From the NCBI GenBank assembly GCA_030426705.1, contig JAUHXW010000019.1, positions 1-16,875 of the forward strand: a stretch of DNA of 16,875 nucleotides. Reading direction: 5' to 3'. Under the pieces are notes generated by a model. The model saw nothing but the letters and a program-made list of their open reading frames with translations, did no database searches and was not told the DNA's origin. A program made the position numbers and the translations under genes. Shown here piece after piece: positions 6,403-13,921 of this stretch. Each line of letters opens with the position of its first letter. Within the stretch, counting starts at the first letter, position 1. This DNA comes from Gammaproteobacteria bacterium (GTDB taxonomy: Bacteria > Pseudomonadota > Gammaproteobacteria > Xanthomonadales > Marinicellaceae).

Positions 6403-8993
6403 CAAACGACAGGGAAAAATCTTTAGAACAAATTGCCGAAGAGTGGGTTGAAAATCTTCGATTGGATGACGAGCGCAGTCAAAAACTGGCAAAAGAACTG
6501 GATGATTCTGAACAATACTGGCTACATAACCTGCAAACCATCAGTCAAGTGGCACAAATGCACCAAAGCCAGCAAGTTGTGACCAGTACCCGTCAAAAAC
6601 CAACCAATCAAACAGTCCTGTTTCAATGGGGTCGATTATCAGTCATTGAGCCCATTGGCGCGGGCGCTTTTGGTGAAGTGTATCGTGCTCATGATGAACT
6701 TTTGGATCGTGACGTGGCGCTGAAGTTATTGAAAAAAGAGTTGAGCTCACCCATCAAATCAAAGGCATTTATCGAGGAAGCGCAACGCCTGGCGAAAGTT
6801 CGTCACCCCAATGTTTTGGCCATACATGGTGCCAATATTCATGACAGCAGGGCAGGTTTTTGGGCGGATTTGATTGATGGTTCATCATTGGATCAATGGT
6901 CAAAAGAGCAACCGCTGAGTGAACAAATTTTGTTGAAAATCACCGAACAAATCACTCAAGGCCTTAGCGCCATACATCATGCCGGATTGATTCATGGAGA
7001 CATCAAACCGGCCAATTTGATTGAGGATGAGCGGGGCGATTTCCTGATCATGGATTTTGGTGCAGGTATGGCATTGCATGAACTGGAGGAACTGTCGGGT
7101 TATATCCATGGCACGCCAGCCTTGATGGCGCCAGAGCTGTTTCGTCAACAACATGCTGGTCAAGCCACCGATGTATATGCGCTGGGAGCCACTTTATTCA
7201 AATTGGCCACCGATCATTATCCAATATCTGGTGACGACCTGGTCGCTATACAGGCGGCACACACAAAAGGGCAATACCTCAAATTAAAGTCATTGCGACC
7301 TGATTTATCCGGTGATTTTTGTGATCTTGTACAAAGCATGGTGGCTGCAGAAGCTGCTCAAAGACCTGATGCAGAATCAATCATCAGGTCTTTGTACGAC
7401 ATAGAAACTGCACCACAAAGACGTCGGAATAAGTTGGCAGTCTGGTCAATCATTGCCTTGTTGGTGATTGGAACAGCGCTTTCAACATATGGTTTTTATC
7501 AGGCCAATCAAGCCAAAGATGTGGCGCTGAAAGAACAAAACAAAGCGCAAACAGTGAATGCGTTTTTACAAGACATGCTGGAGGCCAGTGCAGAATTGGG
7601 TGGTGGACGTGATGTGCGTGTGGCCGATGTGTTGGATCAGGCCAGTGACAAGTTGTGGGCCAACCCACCTGAAGATTGGTTGATTGCATTAGAAATGCAT
7701 CAGTCATTGGCGCATTCTTACAATGCTCTGCGCAATACCGACAAGGGCATCAAGCACGCTGAAAAAAGTGTGCTCCTGGCAACCCAATTGTTTCAACCGC
7801 ACGAGGAACCCTATGCACGCAGCATGCTGGAATTGATGGCTGCTTATGAAAACAACAAACAACATGAAGAGAGTTTGGCGCTTGCTGATGAATTGATAGA
7901 ACAGGCCGAAACTCAGTTGGGCGCTGATCATTGGTACATTCAAAAAGCCAGAAAGTTTCAAATCACCAATTTGTTTGGCATGGCTAAATATGATGAAGCC
8001 ATTGCCATATTGGATGAACATTTTCAACAGATCCCCGATCCAAAGACAGCTGTGAACAATTTTGGTTTTGAAATATTGCAGGCTAAAACCAATGCCTTAC
8101 AGGTCAAAGGCCAATTTGCTGAAGCGATAACCGCAGCCGAGGACGCGATTGCCTGGTTAGAAGCGTACCCAAAAGGGAGTTTATTGAATATGGAAGGTGT
8201 CAAAACGGCTTTGGGTCTGGCGCAATTAGAAACCGGTTTGATTGATGAAGGCGTAAAGACACTTGAAGAGGTGTTGGCGCTGAATGAGCAAATTTTTGGC
8301 GTTGAAAACACCGAATACGTTGATGCTTTGGTTAATTTGGGTGCCGCGCAGCGATTACAAAATAAACCTGAGGTAGCCAAAGAAACCACCATGCAGGCTT
8401 ATGATTTGGCTAAAAAGGTTTATGGTGATCAAGACAATGTCATCACCATTGGTATCGGTACCAATTTGGCCAATATGCTGGTGGACTTGGGTGACGTTGC
8501 TCAAGGTGAAGCGGTGATGCGAGAATCTTTGGATATGGCTTATCAGGTTTTAGGACTGGAAAAACCACAAACATTGATATTGGAGTACAACCTGGCAGAA
8601 CTGTTGAATAACCAAAGCCGCTACAATGAGGCTTTAGAATATGCCATAAGCACTCACAGTAAAAAAATCACCACCTTTGGTGAAAACCATCCCTATGTTT
8701 TTTTGAGTTTGGATAATTGGGCCATCAGTTTACGTGGAATGAACCGGTTGGATGAGGCTGTAGCCAAACATCAACAAGCCAAAGCAGGCATTGTGGCAGC
8801 CATTGGTGCCAAGCATCCTTACGCTTTACTGGTCAGAGGTCATCAAATAGACACTTTACTGGCGGCCAAGGAACTGGTTCCCCAGGATGAACGCTTGAAC
8901 CAATTGGTTGTCGATTTAAAAGAAGTACAAGGTGCAGATGATACAGCAACCATGAAGTACCAACAATTACTCTCAGAATTGACTTCTGAATAA
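6399..8993 (+). CDS. Membrane Ser/Thr protein kinase with C-terminal TPR-type repeats
   Basis: This 864-residue protein starts with a soluble segment (1-75). The kinase domain (about 78-335) follows: glycine loop GAGAFGEVY (87-95), Lys109 in VALKLL, Glu126/127 in helix C, HGDIKPANL (199-207) with catalytic Asp201 and Asn206, DFG at 219-221, APE at 244-246, Asp258 and Arg322. All residues needed for catalysis are present, but HRD is HGD, so it is a non-RD kinase. One membrane helix (about 347-367) is followed by roughly 490 residues of helical pairs of TPR type (for example 535-575, 650-690, 740-780), presumably on the periplasmic side and sensing or binding a partner. It is translationally coupled to the sigma factor gene, its most likely substrate. 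It ends 2 bases from the convergent membrane protein gene. Confidence 0.9.
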   Translation: MTNDREKSLEQIAEEWVENLRLDDERSQKLAKELDDSEQYWLHNLQTISQVAQMHQSQQVVTSTRQKPTNQTVLFQWGRLSVIEPIGAGAFGEVYRAHDELLDRDVALKLLKKELSSPIKSKAFIEEAQRLAKVRHPNVLAIHGANIHDSRAGFWADLIDGSSLDQWSKEQPLSEQILLKITEQITQGLSAIHHAGLIHGDIKPANLIEDERGDFLIMDFGAGMALHELEELSGYIHGTPALMAPELFRQQHAGQATDVYALGATLFKLATDHYPISGDDLVAIQAAHTKGQYLKLKSLRPDLSGDFCDLVQSMVAAEAAQRPDAESIIRSLYDIETAPQRRRNKLAVWSIIALLVIGTALSTYGFYQANQAKDVALKEQNKAQTVNAFLQDMLEASAELGGGRDVRVADVLDQASDKLWANPPEDWLIALEMHQSLAHSYNALRNTDKGIKHAEKSVLLATQLFQPHEEPYARSMLELMAAYENNKQHEESLALADELIEQAETQLGADHWYIQKARKFQITNLFGMAKYDEAIAILDEHFQQIPDPKTAVNNFGFEILQAKTNALQVKGQFAEAITAAEDAIAWLEAYPKGSLLNMEGVKTALGLAQLETGLIDEGVKTLEEVLALNEQIFGVENTEYVDALVNLGAAQRLQNKPEVAKETTMQAYDLAKKVYGDQDNVITIGIGTNLANMLVDLGDVAQGEAVMRESLDMAYQVLGLEKPQTLILEYNLAELLNNQSRYNEALEYAISTHSKKITTFGENHPYVFLSLDNWAISLRGMNRLDEAVAKHQQAKAGIVAAIGAKHPYALLVRGHQIDTLLAAKELVPQDERLNQLVVDLKEVQGADDTATMKYQQLLSELTSE

Positions 8994-8995
8994 TC

Positions 8996-9790
8996 TTAAG
9001 ATTTATGCTTTCCGTGCAACCATCCCAATAAACAAGCCAATAAGCCCAATAAAAAGCCAAATCCGAAAATGAACATTGGATTGAAGCTGGTTATAAGAGC
9101 AGTTTGCTCACTCCAAAACTGCGTTTGTCCGACGGTGGCATATAAAATATAAGTCAGGGCAGAAATTAATGTGGCCAGAATCCAAGGCCAACCATCTCTT
9201 CTGTAACAAAAATATAAGATTACTCCGATAATTGTACTGATTACTATAGAAGCATGTAAGCCATATCCAAATTTATAAAGGGTGTCTAAACCTGTGATGT
9301 TCCAAGATGGAATCATGTCAACCAATAACCTAGAGAGAATAGGTGGTAATAGACCAATTAAAGTACCCAACATAAGCGCGCTATGCAAGCGAACATTAAA
9401 TCTGAATTTCAATGCCAAATAGATTTGCAGTGTGGTGGTAATAGTCAGCATCACATCTACGGTTAACAATGCTTGTCCAAATTGTTGATAAAAAGGGTGG
9501 TCGCCGATTGCCTTTTGTGCGCCAACCCAGGTAACCATGGCAAAGGCAGCAATCATCAAAGGGACTAACACAAACATTATTTTCCCGATTGCTTTGTGCT
9601 GTACTCTTTTTCTATTATGAATCAACCAATTTTGTGTGGCTAAAAGCAAAATCCAAAAAGTTGAAGTGATGCCGTGAAGGTGGTGTGCTATTGGCGCATC
9701 ATTTAATTTTCCAAAGTAACTGGGCCAAAAAGCAACAACTGTTATTCCGAGTAATCCAATCAAATAGTAATGAGCTTTACTGTATGGCAT
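8996..9790 (-). CDS. Multi-pass integral membrane protein, function unknown
   Basis: The 264-residue protein has seven or eight predicted membrane helices (about 8-24, 40-56, 70-90, 107-127, 137-156, 175-195, 202-221, 236-257). The start is the ATG giving MPYSKAHYY, because AAGGAGAC lies about 7 bases upstream of it. A longer frame would begin inside the preceding gene and lacks this signal. Histidines cluster at the membrane faces: HHLHG (36-40), IHN (57-59), QHK (64-66) and RLHSALMLG (135-143). Such an arrangement could bind haem or metal, but I know no named family to which it surely belongs. It starts 13 bases after the beta-helix gene's stop codon, so the two form an operon. Its end faces the kinase gene tail to tail. 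Confidence 0.75.
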   Translation of the reverse strand: MPYSKAHYYLIGLLGITVVAFWPSYFGKLNDAPIAHHLHGITSTFWILLLATQNWLIHNRKRVQHKAIGKIMFVLVPLMIAAFAMVTWVGAQKAIGDHPFYQQFGQALLTVDVMLTITTTLQIYLALKFRFNVRLHSALMLGTLIGLLPPILSRLLVDMIPSWNITGLDTLYKFGYGLHASIVISTIIGVILYFCYRRDGWPWILATLISALTYILYATVGQTQFWSEQTALITSFNPMFIFGFGFLLGLLACLLGWLHGKHKS

Positions 9791-9803
9791 ATTTGTAGTC
9801 TCC

Positions 9804-10919
9804 TTATTCAAAACCATCTTCAAAGATAGGTATTTCCGGTGGCGCTTCCACTGCACCCATATCAACGCGACCATTGAGTACTCTGGAAAAACCATCAAAA
9901 TCAGAAGAACCATAGCTCCATTCCTCATCAAATGGAAAGGGTGGGTCGGTAATCAACACGGTTTCATTCAAACCCCGGTCAATCAAAGGAGAACCGGGTT
10001 GAGGTGTGAAGTTAAGAATTTGTGGTGCTAAGATGGGTGACTGTGAAATGTTATTGCCTTCAAAGTCGGCTGTGCCTTTGACCATTTGTAAATCGTTGTT
10101 GTAAAAATAACTGGTGCCTATGGATGGCAAGTATATATCTGTGTTTTCATTGTACCAAAACAGGTTGTTGGCAATGAATGCTTTAGGAAAACCATCAACA
10201 TCCATGCTGTGAATATTTACTTTCAGACCCGTGGTGGTGCTGGCATCAGGAGATTGTACATCGTGCGAGTTGTACAGCATGGTGTTGTTGATGAAATACA
10301 GTCCATTGTTACCTGCTCTGAGGTTTATTTGAACAACACCATCGCCTTCACTTGACTTATTGAATTGAAAAACACTGTTTTTAATGGTGACTGTTTGTGG
10401 CCATGTAATGGTCAGTGCACCATTGATGTCACTGTCATTACCAGCAAAATACACCCGGTCAATGATGACTTCGCCATTGTGGTTATTGGGCAAAGCCATT
10501 TGAATACCACTACCCACATTTTGATTATGAAAACCATTGAGAATGCTCAGGTTACTTATTTTGAAACTGACATTCGGGTAGTCATTGTTGTAGGTGAACA
10601 TCAATACCATTGACTGATCATTGGCATCCAAGGTGGTATCCATGGGGTTTTGGGTTTGGCTGAAACAACCAAACTGATTGAAATCAAACCAGCCTCCTGA
10701 AATTTCAAGTGAGTTGTTTTCGGTATAACTGTAAATGAACTGGGTGTTGCTGATGGTGTAATAGTCGCCACTTTTGAGTCTGATTACATCATCTTCATTG
10801 TTACTACCGGCTGTTTGTAAAGCAGTTTTAAATTCTTGTGCAGTGCTGACACAATGCACAGCGGCGTGTGTAACTGAGATTAATGAGCAAAGTATTAAAA
10901 CGATTACTGTATTCTTCAT
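9804..10919 (-). CDS. Secreted beta-helix / choice-of-anchor-Q-type protein with IFEDGFE tail
   Basis: The 371-residue protein has a signal peptide (about 1-19, MKNTVIVLILCSLISVTHA). Repeated Asn-rich strands follow (NNTMLYNSHD, ANNLFWYNENTD, FYNNDLQM), typical of right-handed parallel beta-helix proteins. The segment SPLIDRG...DFDGFSRVLNGRVDMGAVE near the end is the hallmark of choice-of-anchor-Q domains. It finishes with EIPIFEDGFE, the same short tail as two other exported proteins in this window. I chose the ATG at 10919 because GGAG lies 7 bases upstream of it; the TTG at 10931 is part of that Shine-Dalgarno. No catalytic residues are evident, so a surface or adhesive role is as likely as an enzymatic one. 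It is co-transcribed with the downstream membrane protein. Confidence 0.8.
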   Translation of the reverse strand: MKNTVIVLILCSLISVTHAAVHCVSTAQEFKTALQTAGSNNEDDVIRLKSGDYYTISNTQFIYSYTENNSLEISGGWFDFNQFGCFSQTQNPMDTTLDANDQSMVLMFTYNNDYPNVSFKISNLSILNGFHNQNVGSGIQMALPNNHNGEVIIDRVYFAGNDSDINGALTITWPQTVTIKNSVFQFNKSSEGDGVVQINLRAGNNGLYFINNTMLYNSHDVQSPDASTTTGLKVNIHSMDVDGFPKAFIANNLFWYNENTDIYLPSIGTSYFYNNDLQMVKGTADFEGNNISQSPILAPQILNFTPQPGSPLIDRGLNETVLITDPPFPFDEEWSYGSSDFDGFSRVLNGRVDMGAVEAPPEIPIFEDGFE

Positions 10920-11085
10920 GGCATACTCCAATTAAGTGTTGATAGTTGGATAAATGCCAGAGTCGTAGGAAACAACACATTTTTTTAAAACATTCAGTCT
11001 AACCAGAAAAAAATATGTTGTTGGAGGGAATATTTTTAGAGTTTAACATCAATTTTAGGAGAACCAATCACGGTTCTGCTGTGCT

Positions 11086-11118
11086 TTATTTGACCAATGT
11101 GCCAGCCTGCTAATCGGC
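11086..11118 (-). pseudogene. Remnant duplicate of the pirin gene 3' end
   Basis: These 33 bases match the last 33 bases of the pirin gene (11241-11273) at 28 positions. Translated on the minus strand the remnant reads A-D-stop-Q-A-G-T-L-V-K-stop, against ADYQTGTLIK-stop in the gene, so it carries an internal stop. Nothing convincing remains further upstream. It is the trace of a tandem duplication or of recombination across the hairpin that lies between the two copies. Confidence 0.6.
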
Positions 11119-11148
11119 TTAGACTGAGCTCACCAAGAGCGTTCTCTT

Positions 11149-11208
11149 GATGCCGACAAGCTGCCGGCGATCCAATAAGGGCTGGACCGCCGGCGGCTCG
11201 CCGGCATC
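11149..11208. repeat. REP-like GC-rich hairpin
   Basis: A left arm (11149-11173, GATGCCGACAAGCTG...) and a right arm (11184-11208) are inverted copies with 4 mismatches over 25 bases and a 10-base loop. GCCGGCG cores make it far richer in GC than its surroundings. The form and the intergenic position between same-strand genes resemble repetitive extragenic palindromes, which can shield mRNA 3' ends. It may assist 3'-end formation of the azoR-pirin transcript. Confidence 0.6.
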
Positions 11209-11240
11209 CCGTACAAAAGCAAGGTGGCTTACTGTCATGA

Positions 11241-12083
11241 TTACTTGATCAATGTGCCAGTCTGGTAATCTGCAAAGGCCTGTTGTAGCTCGTCCTGAGT
11301 ATTCATCACAAAAGGGCCTGCTCGTTTGATGGGCTCTTTTAATGGTCGACCAGACACCACAATCAGTCGGCTGCCACTTTTCGCCTGTATTTTTAACTGC
11401 TTACCTGGTGATAATACAGCCAACTCATTGCTGAGTAATTCACCGCCATCGCCAACAATAACTGCGCCTTGATACACATATACAAAGGCGTGGTGTGATT
11501 CAGGAATTGATTCCAGCAATGTCGAGTCTGCAGGTAAATGTACATCCCAATAGTTTGGGGATACATAATCATTGTCAATCACACCAGTGGTACCTTGACT
11601 TGTTGAGCCAGCAATCACCTTGATACTGACGCCATTTTCTGAATGCTCTACAGGTATATCCTCATGCTTAAATTCCTGGTATTTTGGGGCCGTCATTTTT
11701 GCGCTTGCGGGTAAATTGACCCACAATTGGAATCCGGACAATAACCCTTCGGTTTGTTCTGGCATTTCAGAATGAATGATGCCGCTGCCAGCAGTCATCC
11801 ATTGCACGCCACCATCTTCGATGACGCCGTTGTTACCTACACTGTCCTGATGGCGCATTTTGCCTTTCAGCATATAGGTTACTGTTTCAAAACCACGGTG
11901 AGGGTGTGGTGGAAAACCGCCAATATAATCGCTGGCCTCATCAGAACCAAAATGGTCTAACAATAAGAACGGATCAAGCTCTAAAAGTTGGTGGGTTCCG
12001 ATGATGCGAGTGAGTTTGACTCCATCGCCATCGGCAGTAGCTTGACCACGTATCAGCCGGCTGATTTGGCAGAATTCAGGCAT
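11241..12083 (-). CDS. Pirin family protein
   Basis: The 280-residue bicupin has the pirin N-terminal domain with HPHRGFETVTYML (60-72) and SGIIHSEMP (100-108). These give the four metal ligands His60, His62, His104 and Glu106, matching human pirin His56, His58, His101 and Glu103. The C-terminal pirin domain spans about 170-270. Bacterial members of this fold include quercetinase-type dioxygenases (E. coli YhhW) and redox-linked regulators; the actual substrate here is unknown. The start overlaps the azoR stop by 8 bases, so the two are translationally coupled. This agrees with the frequent pairing of pirins with redox enzymes under a LysR regulator. Its 3' end has a decayed duplicate at 11086-11118. 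Confidence 0.9.
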   Translation of the reverse strand: MPEFCQISRLIRGQATADGDGVKLTRIIGTHQLLELDPFLLLDHFGSDEASDYIGGFPPHPHRGFETVTYMLKGKMRHQDSVGNNGVIEDGGVQWMTAGSGIIHSEMPEQTEGLLSGFQLWVNLPASAKMTAPKYQEFKHEDIPVEHSENGVSIKVIAGSTSQGTTGVIDNDYVSPNYWDVHLPADSTLLESIPESHHAFVYVYQGAVIVGDGGELLSNELAVLSPGKQLKIQAKSGSRLIVVSGRPLKEPIKRAGPFVMNTQDELQQAFADYQTGTLIK

Positions 12084-12678
12084 ATTTTCTCTCTGGCTGC
12101 TTGAATGCCGCTAATTGCTGGTCAAGTGACCAATTTTCTTCACCAGCTTGGTTGGCATCAATAATAGTTACTTGTTTGATGCCGATAAAACCCAGAATGA
12201 ATTTCATATATGAAGTGGCAAAATCAGCTTCTGAACCCAGTGGTGTACCACCAGAAGCGTAAACCAGTATGGCGTGTTTGTTTTTGAGTAAACCTTCTGG
12301 GCCGTCTGCAGTGTATTGAAAGGTCAGTTTTGCCCGTGATACTTGATCAATCCAGGCTTTCAAGGCTGCTGGAATTGAAAAGTTATAAAGAGGTACGCCA
12401 ATGACCATTAAGTCTGATTGAAAGAGTTCATCAACCAACTCATTGGATTGCGCGAGGATTTGGTTCTGATCCTCGGTTCTTGATTCTGCAGGGGTATAAT
12501 TGGCATTTACCCATGAATCGTTGATGAAAGGCAGGCTGTTGGCCAGGTCTCGATCAATGATGTTAATGTCATTTTGCTGGTTTTTGAACCAGTCGGTGAC
12601 TTCTTTAACCACATGTCGAGTTACTGAAGTGTCGTCTGATTTGGCACTTGAGTTTATTTGTAAGAGTGAGTAAGACAT
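12076..12678 (-). CDS. azoR: FMN-dependent NADH-azoreductase
   Basis: The 200-residue flavodoxin-fold protein matches AzoR in length and layout. The N-terminal phosphate-binding stretch is LLQINSSAKSDDTSVTRHV (5-23). The flavin-contact segment VPLYNFSIPAALKAWIDQVSRAKLTF (about 94-119) and YASGGTPLGSE (about 140-150) follow. The family reduces quinones and azo or nitro aromatics with NADH through FMN, protecting against electrophile and thiol stress in the cytosol. AGGA lies about 7 bases before the ATG. The gene heads a minus-strand operon with pirin and is divergent from a LysR regulator gene that probably controls it through the palindromes at 12739-12775. Confidence 0.92.
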   Translation of the reverse strand: MSYSLLQINSSAKSDDTSVTRHVVKEVTDWFKNQQNDINIIDRDLANSLPFINDSWVNANYTPAESRTEDQNQILAQSNELVDELFQSDLMVIGVPLYNFSIPAALKAWIDQVSRAKLTFQYTADGPEGLLKNKHAILVYASGGTPLGSEADFATSYMKFILGFIGIKQVTIIDANQAGEENWSLDQQLAAFKQPERKYA

Positions 12679-12695
12679 GTTATTCCTGTTTTTTA

Positions 12696-12723
12696 ATTAT
12701 GATTCCATTTTAGTGTTTTTGAA
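12696..12723 (-). promoter_or_regulatory. Probable azoR-pirin promoter
   Basis: On the minus strand a CATAAT -10 (12696-12701, five of six consensus matches) lies 16 bases after TTCAAA (12718-12723), a weak -35. Transcription would start about 10 bases before the Shine-Dalgarno. The LysR-type palindromes lie immediately upstream of this -35, where an activator would bind. Confidence 0.4.
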
Positions 12724-12738
12724 AAAAGAATAAACAGG

Positions 12739-12775
12739 CAATATATGAATATATTGTTCTTTAATATTGAACAAT
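12739..12775. promoter_or_regulatory. Two overlapping palindromes, likely LysR-family operator
   Basis: CAATATAT-GA-ATATATTG (12739-12756) is a perfect inverted repeat. It overlaps a second one with arms ATTGTTC (12753-12759) and GAACAAT (12769-12775), separated by 9 bases. Both contain T-N11-A-like spacing. They lie in the 110-base gap between azoR and the divergent regulator gene and end 13 bases before its ATG, the classic place for autorepression and for activation of the divergent operon. Confidence 0.6.
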
Positions 12776-12788
12776 GTAAGATAAACTG

Positions 12789-13706
12789 ATGAATAAATTT
12801 GAAGACATGCAGGTTTTTGTACGAATTGTGGAGTCAGGGAGCATTACAAAGGCTGCTGAGCAATTGAATATGGTGAAATCAGCTATTAGCCAACGTTTGG
12901 CACGATTGGAAAATCATTTGGGTACAGTATTGATACAACGCACCACACGCAGTCAAAACCTGACCACGGCAGGGCAAAAGTATTTTCAACAGTGTCTTCG
13001 GATTATTGAAGAAATTGAAGAAATTGAAGCTGGTATCCAGCAGGATAAGCAGGCGTTGGGGGGAAAAATCCGTTTGGCAGCACCTTATTCATTTGGTTTG
13101 AAACACCTCAGCCAAGCCATCAGACTTTTCAATGAGCAGCATCCTGAAGTGATTTTCGATATAGATTTCAATGATCGTTTTGTGGATTTAGTCAATGAAG
13201 GTTTTGATTTGGGAATACGCATTACCCAATTGTCAGATTCCAGTTTAATGGCCCGTAAAATCAGTCACAGTCAGATGGTGTTGTGTGCCAGTCCGGCTTA
13301 CCTTGAAAAATACGGTGAACCCAAGCATCCCAATGAATTAAAGGAACCGCATCATAAAATCAAATACAGCAGTGATGTCGATATGTGGGAATTTAAGCAA
13401 ACGGATGGGACAGTTTCAAAAGTCAAAGTACCTACAGTTTTGGTTTGTAACAACGGTGAATTTATGACTGATGCTGCCATAGACGGCTGTGGTTTGGCGG
13501 TGATTCCCGATTTTATTTGTTATCAGGCCATTAAATCGGGGTCGTTGCAGTCAATCTTGACTGGTTATCAGTTGAACCAACCCATTAACATTTATGCGGT
13601 TTACCCACAGAATAAATTTTTACCAGCCAGGGTCAGAAAACTGATTGATTATTTGGTGGATTATTTTGGGCAGGAGCCCTATTGGCGAATTTCCAAGAAT
13701 CGATAA
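12789..13706 (+). CDS. LysR-family transcriptional regulator
   Basis: The 305-residue protein has the N-terminal winged helix-turn-helix, FVRIVESGSITKAAEQLNMVKSAISQRLARLENHLG (10-45), with the ITKAAEQL...KSAISQRLARLE pattern of the family. The linker helix EEIEEIEAGIQQDK is rich in Glu. The effector domain (about 90-295) has the type-2 periplasmic-binding fold and includes LVNEGFDLGIRI, a typical conserved segment. Because the gene is divergent from azoR-pirin and shares a palindrome-containing promoter region with them, it most likely controls that operon in response to an aromatic or electrophilic compound; the effector itself is inferred. It resembles the subclade often next to quinone reductases and azoreductases. 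A weak AT hairpin (13769-13788) lies downstream. Confidence 0.9.
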   Translation: MNKFEDMQVFVRIVESGSITKAAEQLNMVKSAISQRLARLENHLGTVLIQRTTRSQNLTTAGQKYFQQCLRIIEEIEEIEAGIQQDKQALGGKIRLAAPYSFGLKHLSQAIRLFNEQHPEVIFDIDFNDRFVDLVNEGFDLGIRITQLSDSSLMARKISHSQMVLCASPAYLEKYGEPKHPNELKEPHHKIKYSSDVDMWEFKQTDGTVSKVKVPTVLVCNNGEFMTDAAIDGCGLAVIPDFICYQAIKSGSLQSILTGYQLNQPINIYAVYPQNKFLPARVRKLIDYLVDYFGQEPYWRISKNR

Positions 13707-13768
13707 TGTACAGATGATAGAATGCTTTACTTTGAATTAAGCCCCAAGAATATTCCTTAATATAAAAC

Positions 13769-13788
13769 ATCTTTACTGGTTTAAAGAT
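13769..13788 (+). terminator. Weak hairpin downstream of the LysR gene
   Basis: ATCTTTA (13769-13775) and TAAAGAT (13782-13788) are inverted arms with a 6-base loop. The stem is AT-only apart from one pair and no T-run follows, so termination here is doubtful. Confidence 0.2.
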
Positions 13789-13797
13789 AAACAAATA

Positions 13798-13864
13798 GGG
13801 TAGTCGGCTTTAGCCGACCCAATGAAAAATAGGGCTGAAAGCAGTTGACTGAAGTCAACTACCC
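13798..13864. repeat. Compound palindromic repeat with two inner hairpins
   Basis: The outer arms GGGTAGT (13798-13804) and ACTACCC (13858-13864) are inverted copies. Inside are two further perfect hairpins: GTCGGCT/AGCCGAC (13803-13818) and GTTGACT/AGTCAAC (13844-13859), each with a 2-base loop. The whole can fold as a clover or as two stems. It sits in the 215-base gap before the rhomboid gene. It looks like a dispersed intergenic palindrome and not an operator, because each stem is too compact and GC-rich relative to its surroundings. Confidence 0.6.
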
Positions 13865-13921
13865 ACTTTTCATAAACCAAAAGGTAATTTTTTTTATAAA
13901 AGCTGAAACAAAAAAAACAAT

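Larger units (their letters stand above)
10920..11240. other. Gene-free stretch between pirin and beta-helix genes
   Basis: This 321-base region lies between two minus-strand genes. It contains a small hairpin (AGAACC at 11060-11065 with GGTTCT at 11072-11077), a decayed copy of the pirin gene's 3' end (11086-11118) and a GC-rich REP-like hairpin (11149-11208). The 10932-11059 part is AT-rich and presumably holds the beta-helix operon promoter; I could not assign -35/-10 boxes with confidence. Confidence 0.6.

Noticed and set aside
8024..8392. A 122-codon minus-strand frame opposite the kinase TPR region
   Set aside because: It is a shadow of the clearly coding plus strand, with no start signal or domain.
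9791..9931. Longer N-terminus for the membrane protein at 8996-9790
   Set aside because: The extension would overlap the coding end of the beta-helix gene. A good Shine-Dalgarno sits just before the ATG at 9790 instead.
10920..10931. TTG start for the beta-helix protein
   Set aside because: TTGGAG there acts as the Shine-Dalgarno for the ATG at 10919, which also gives a normal signal peptide.
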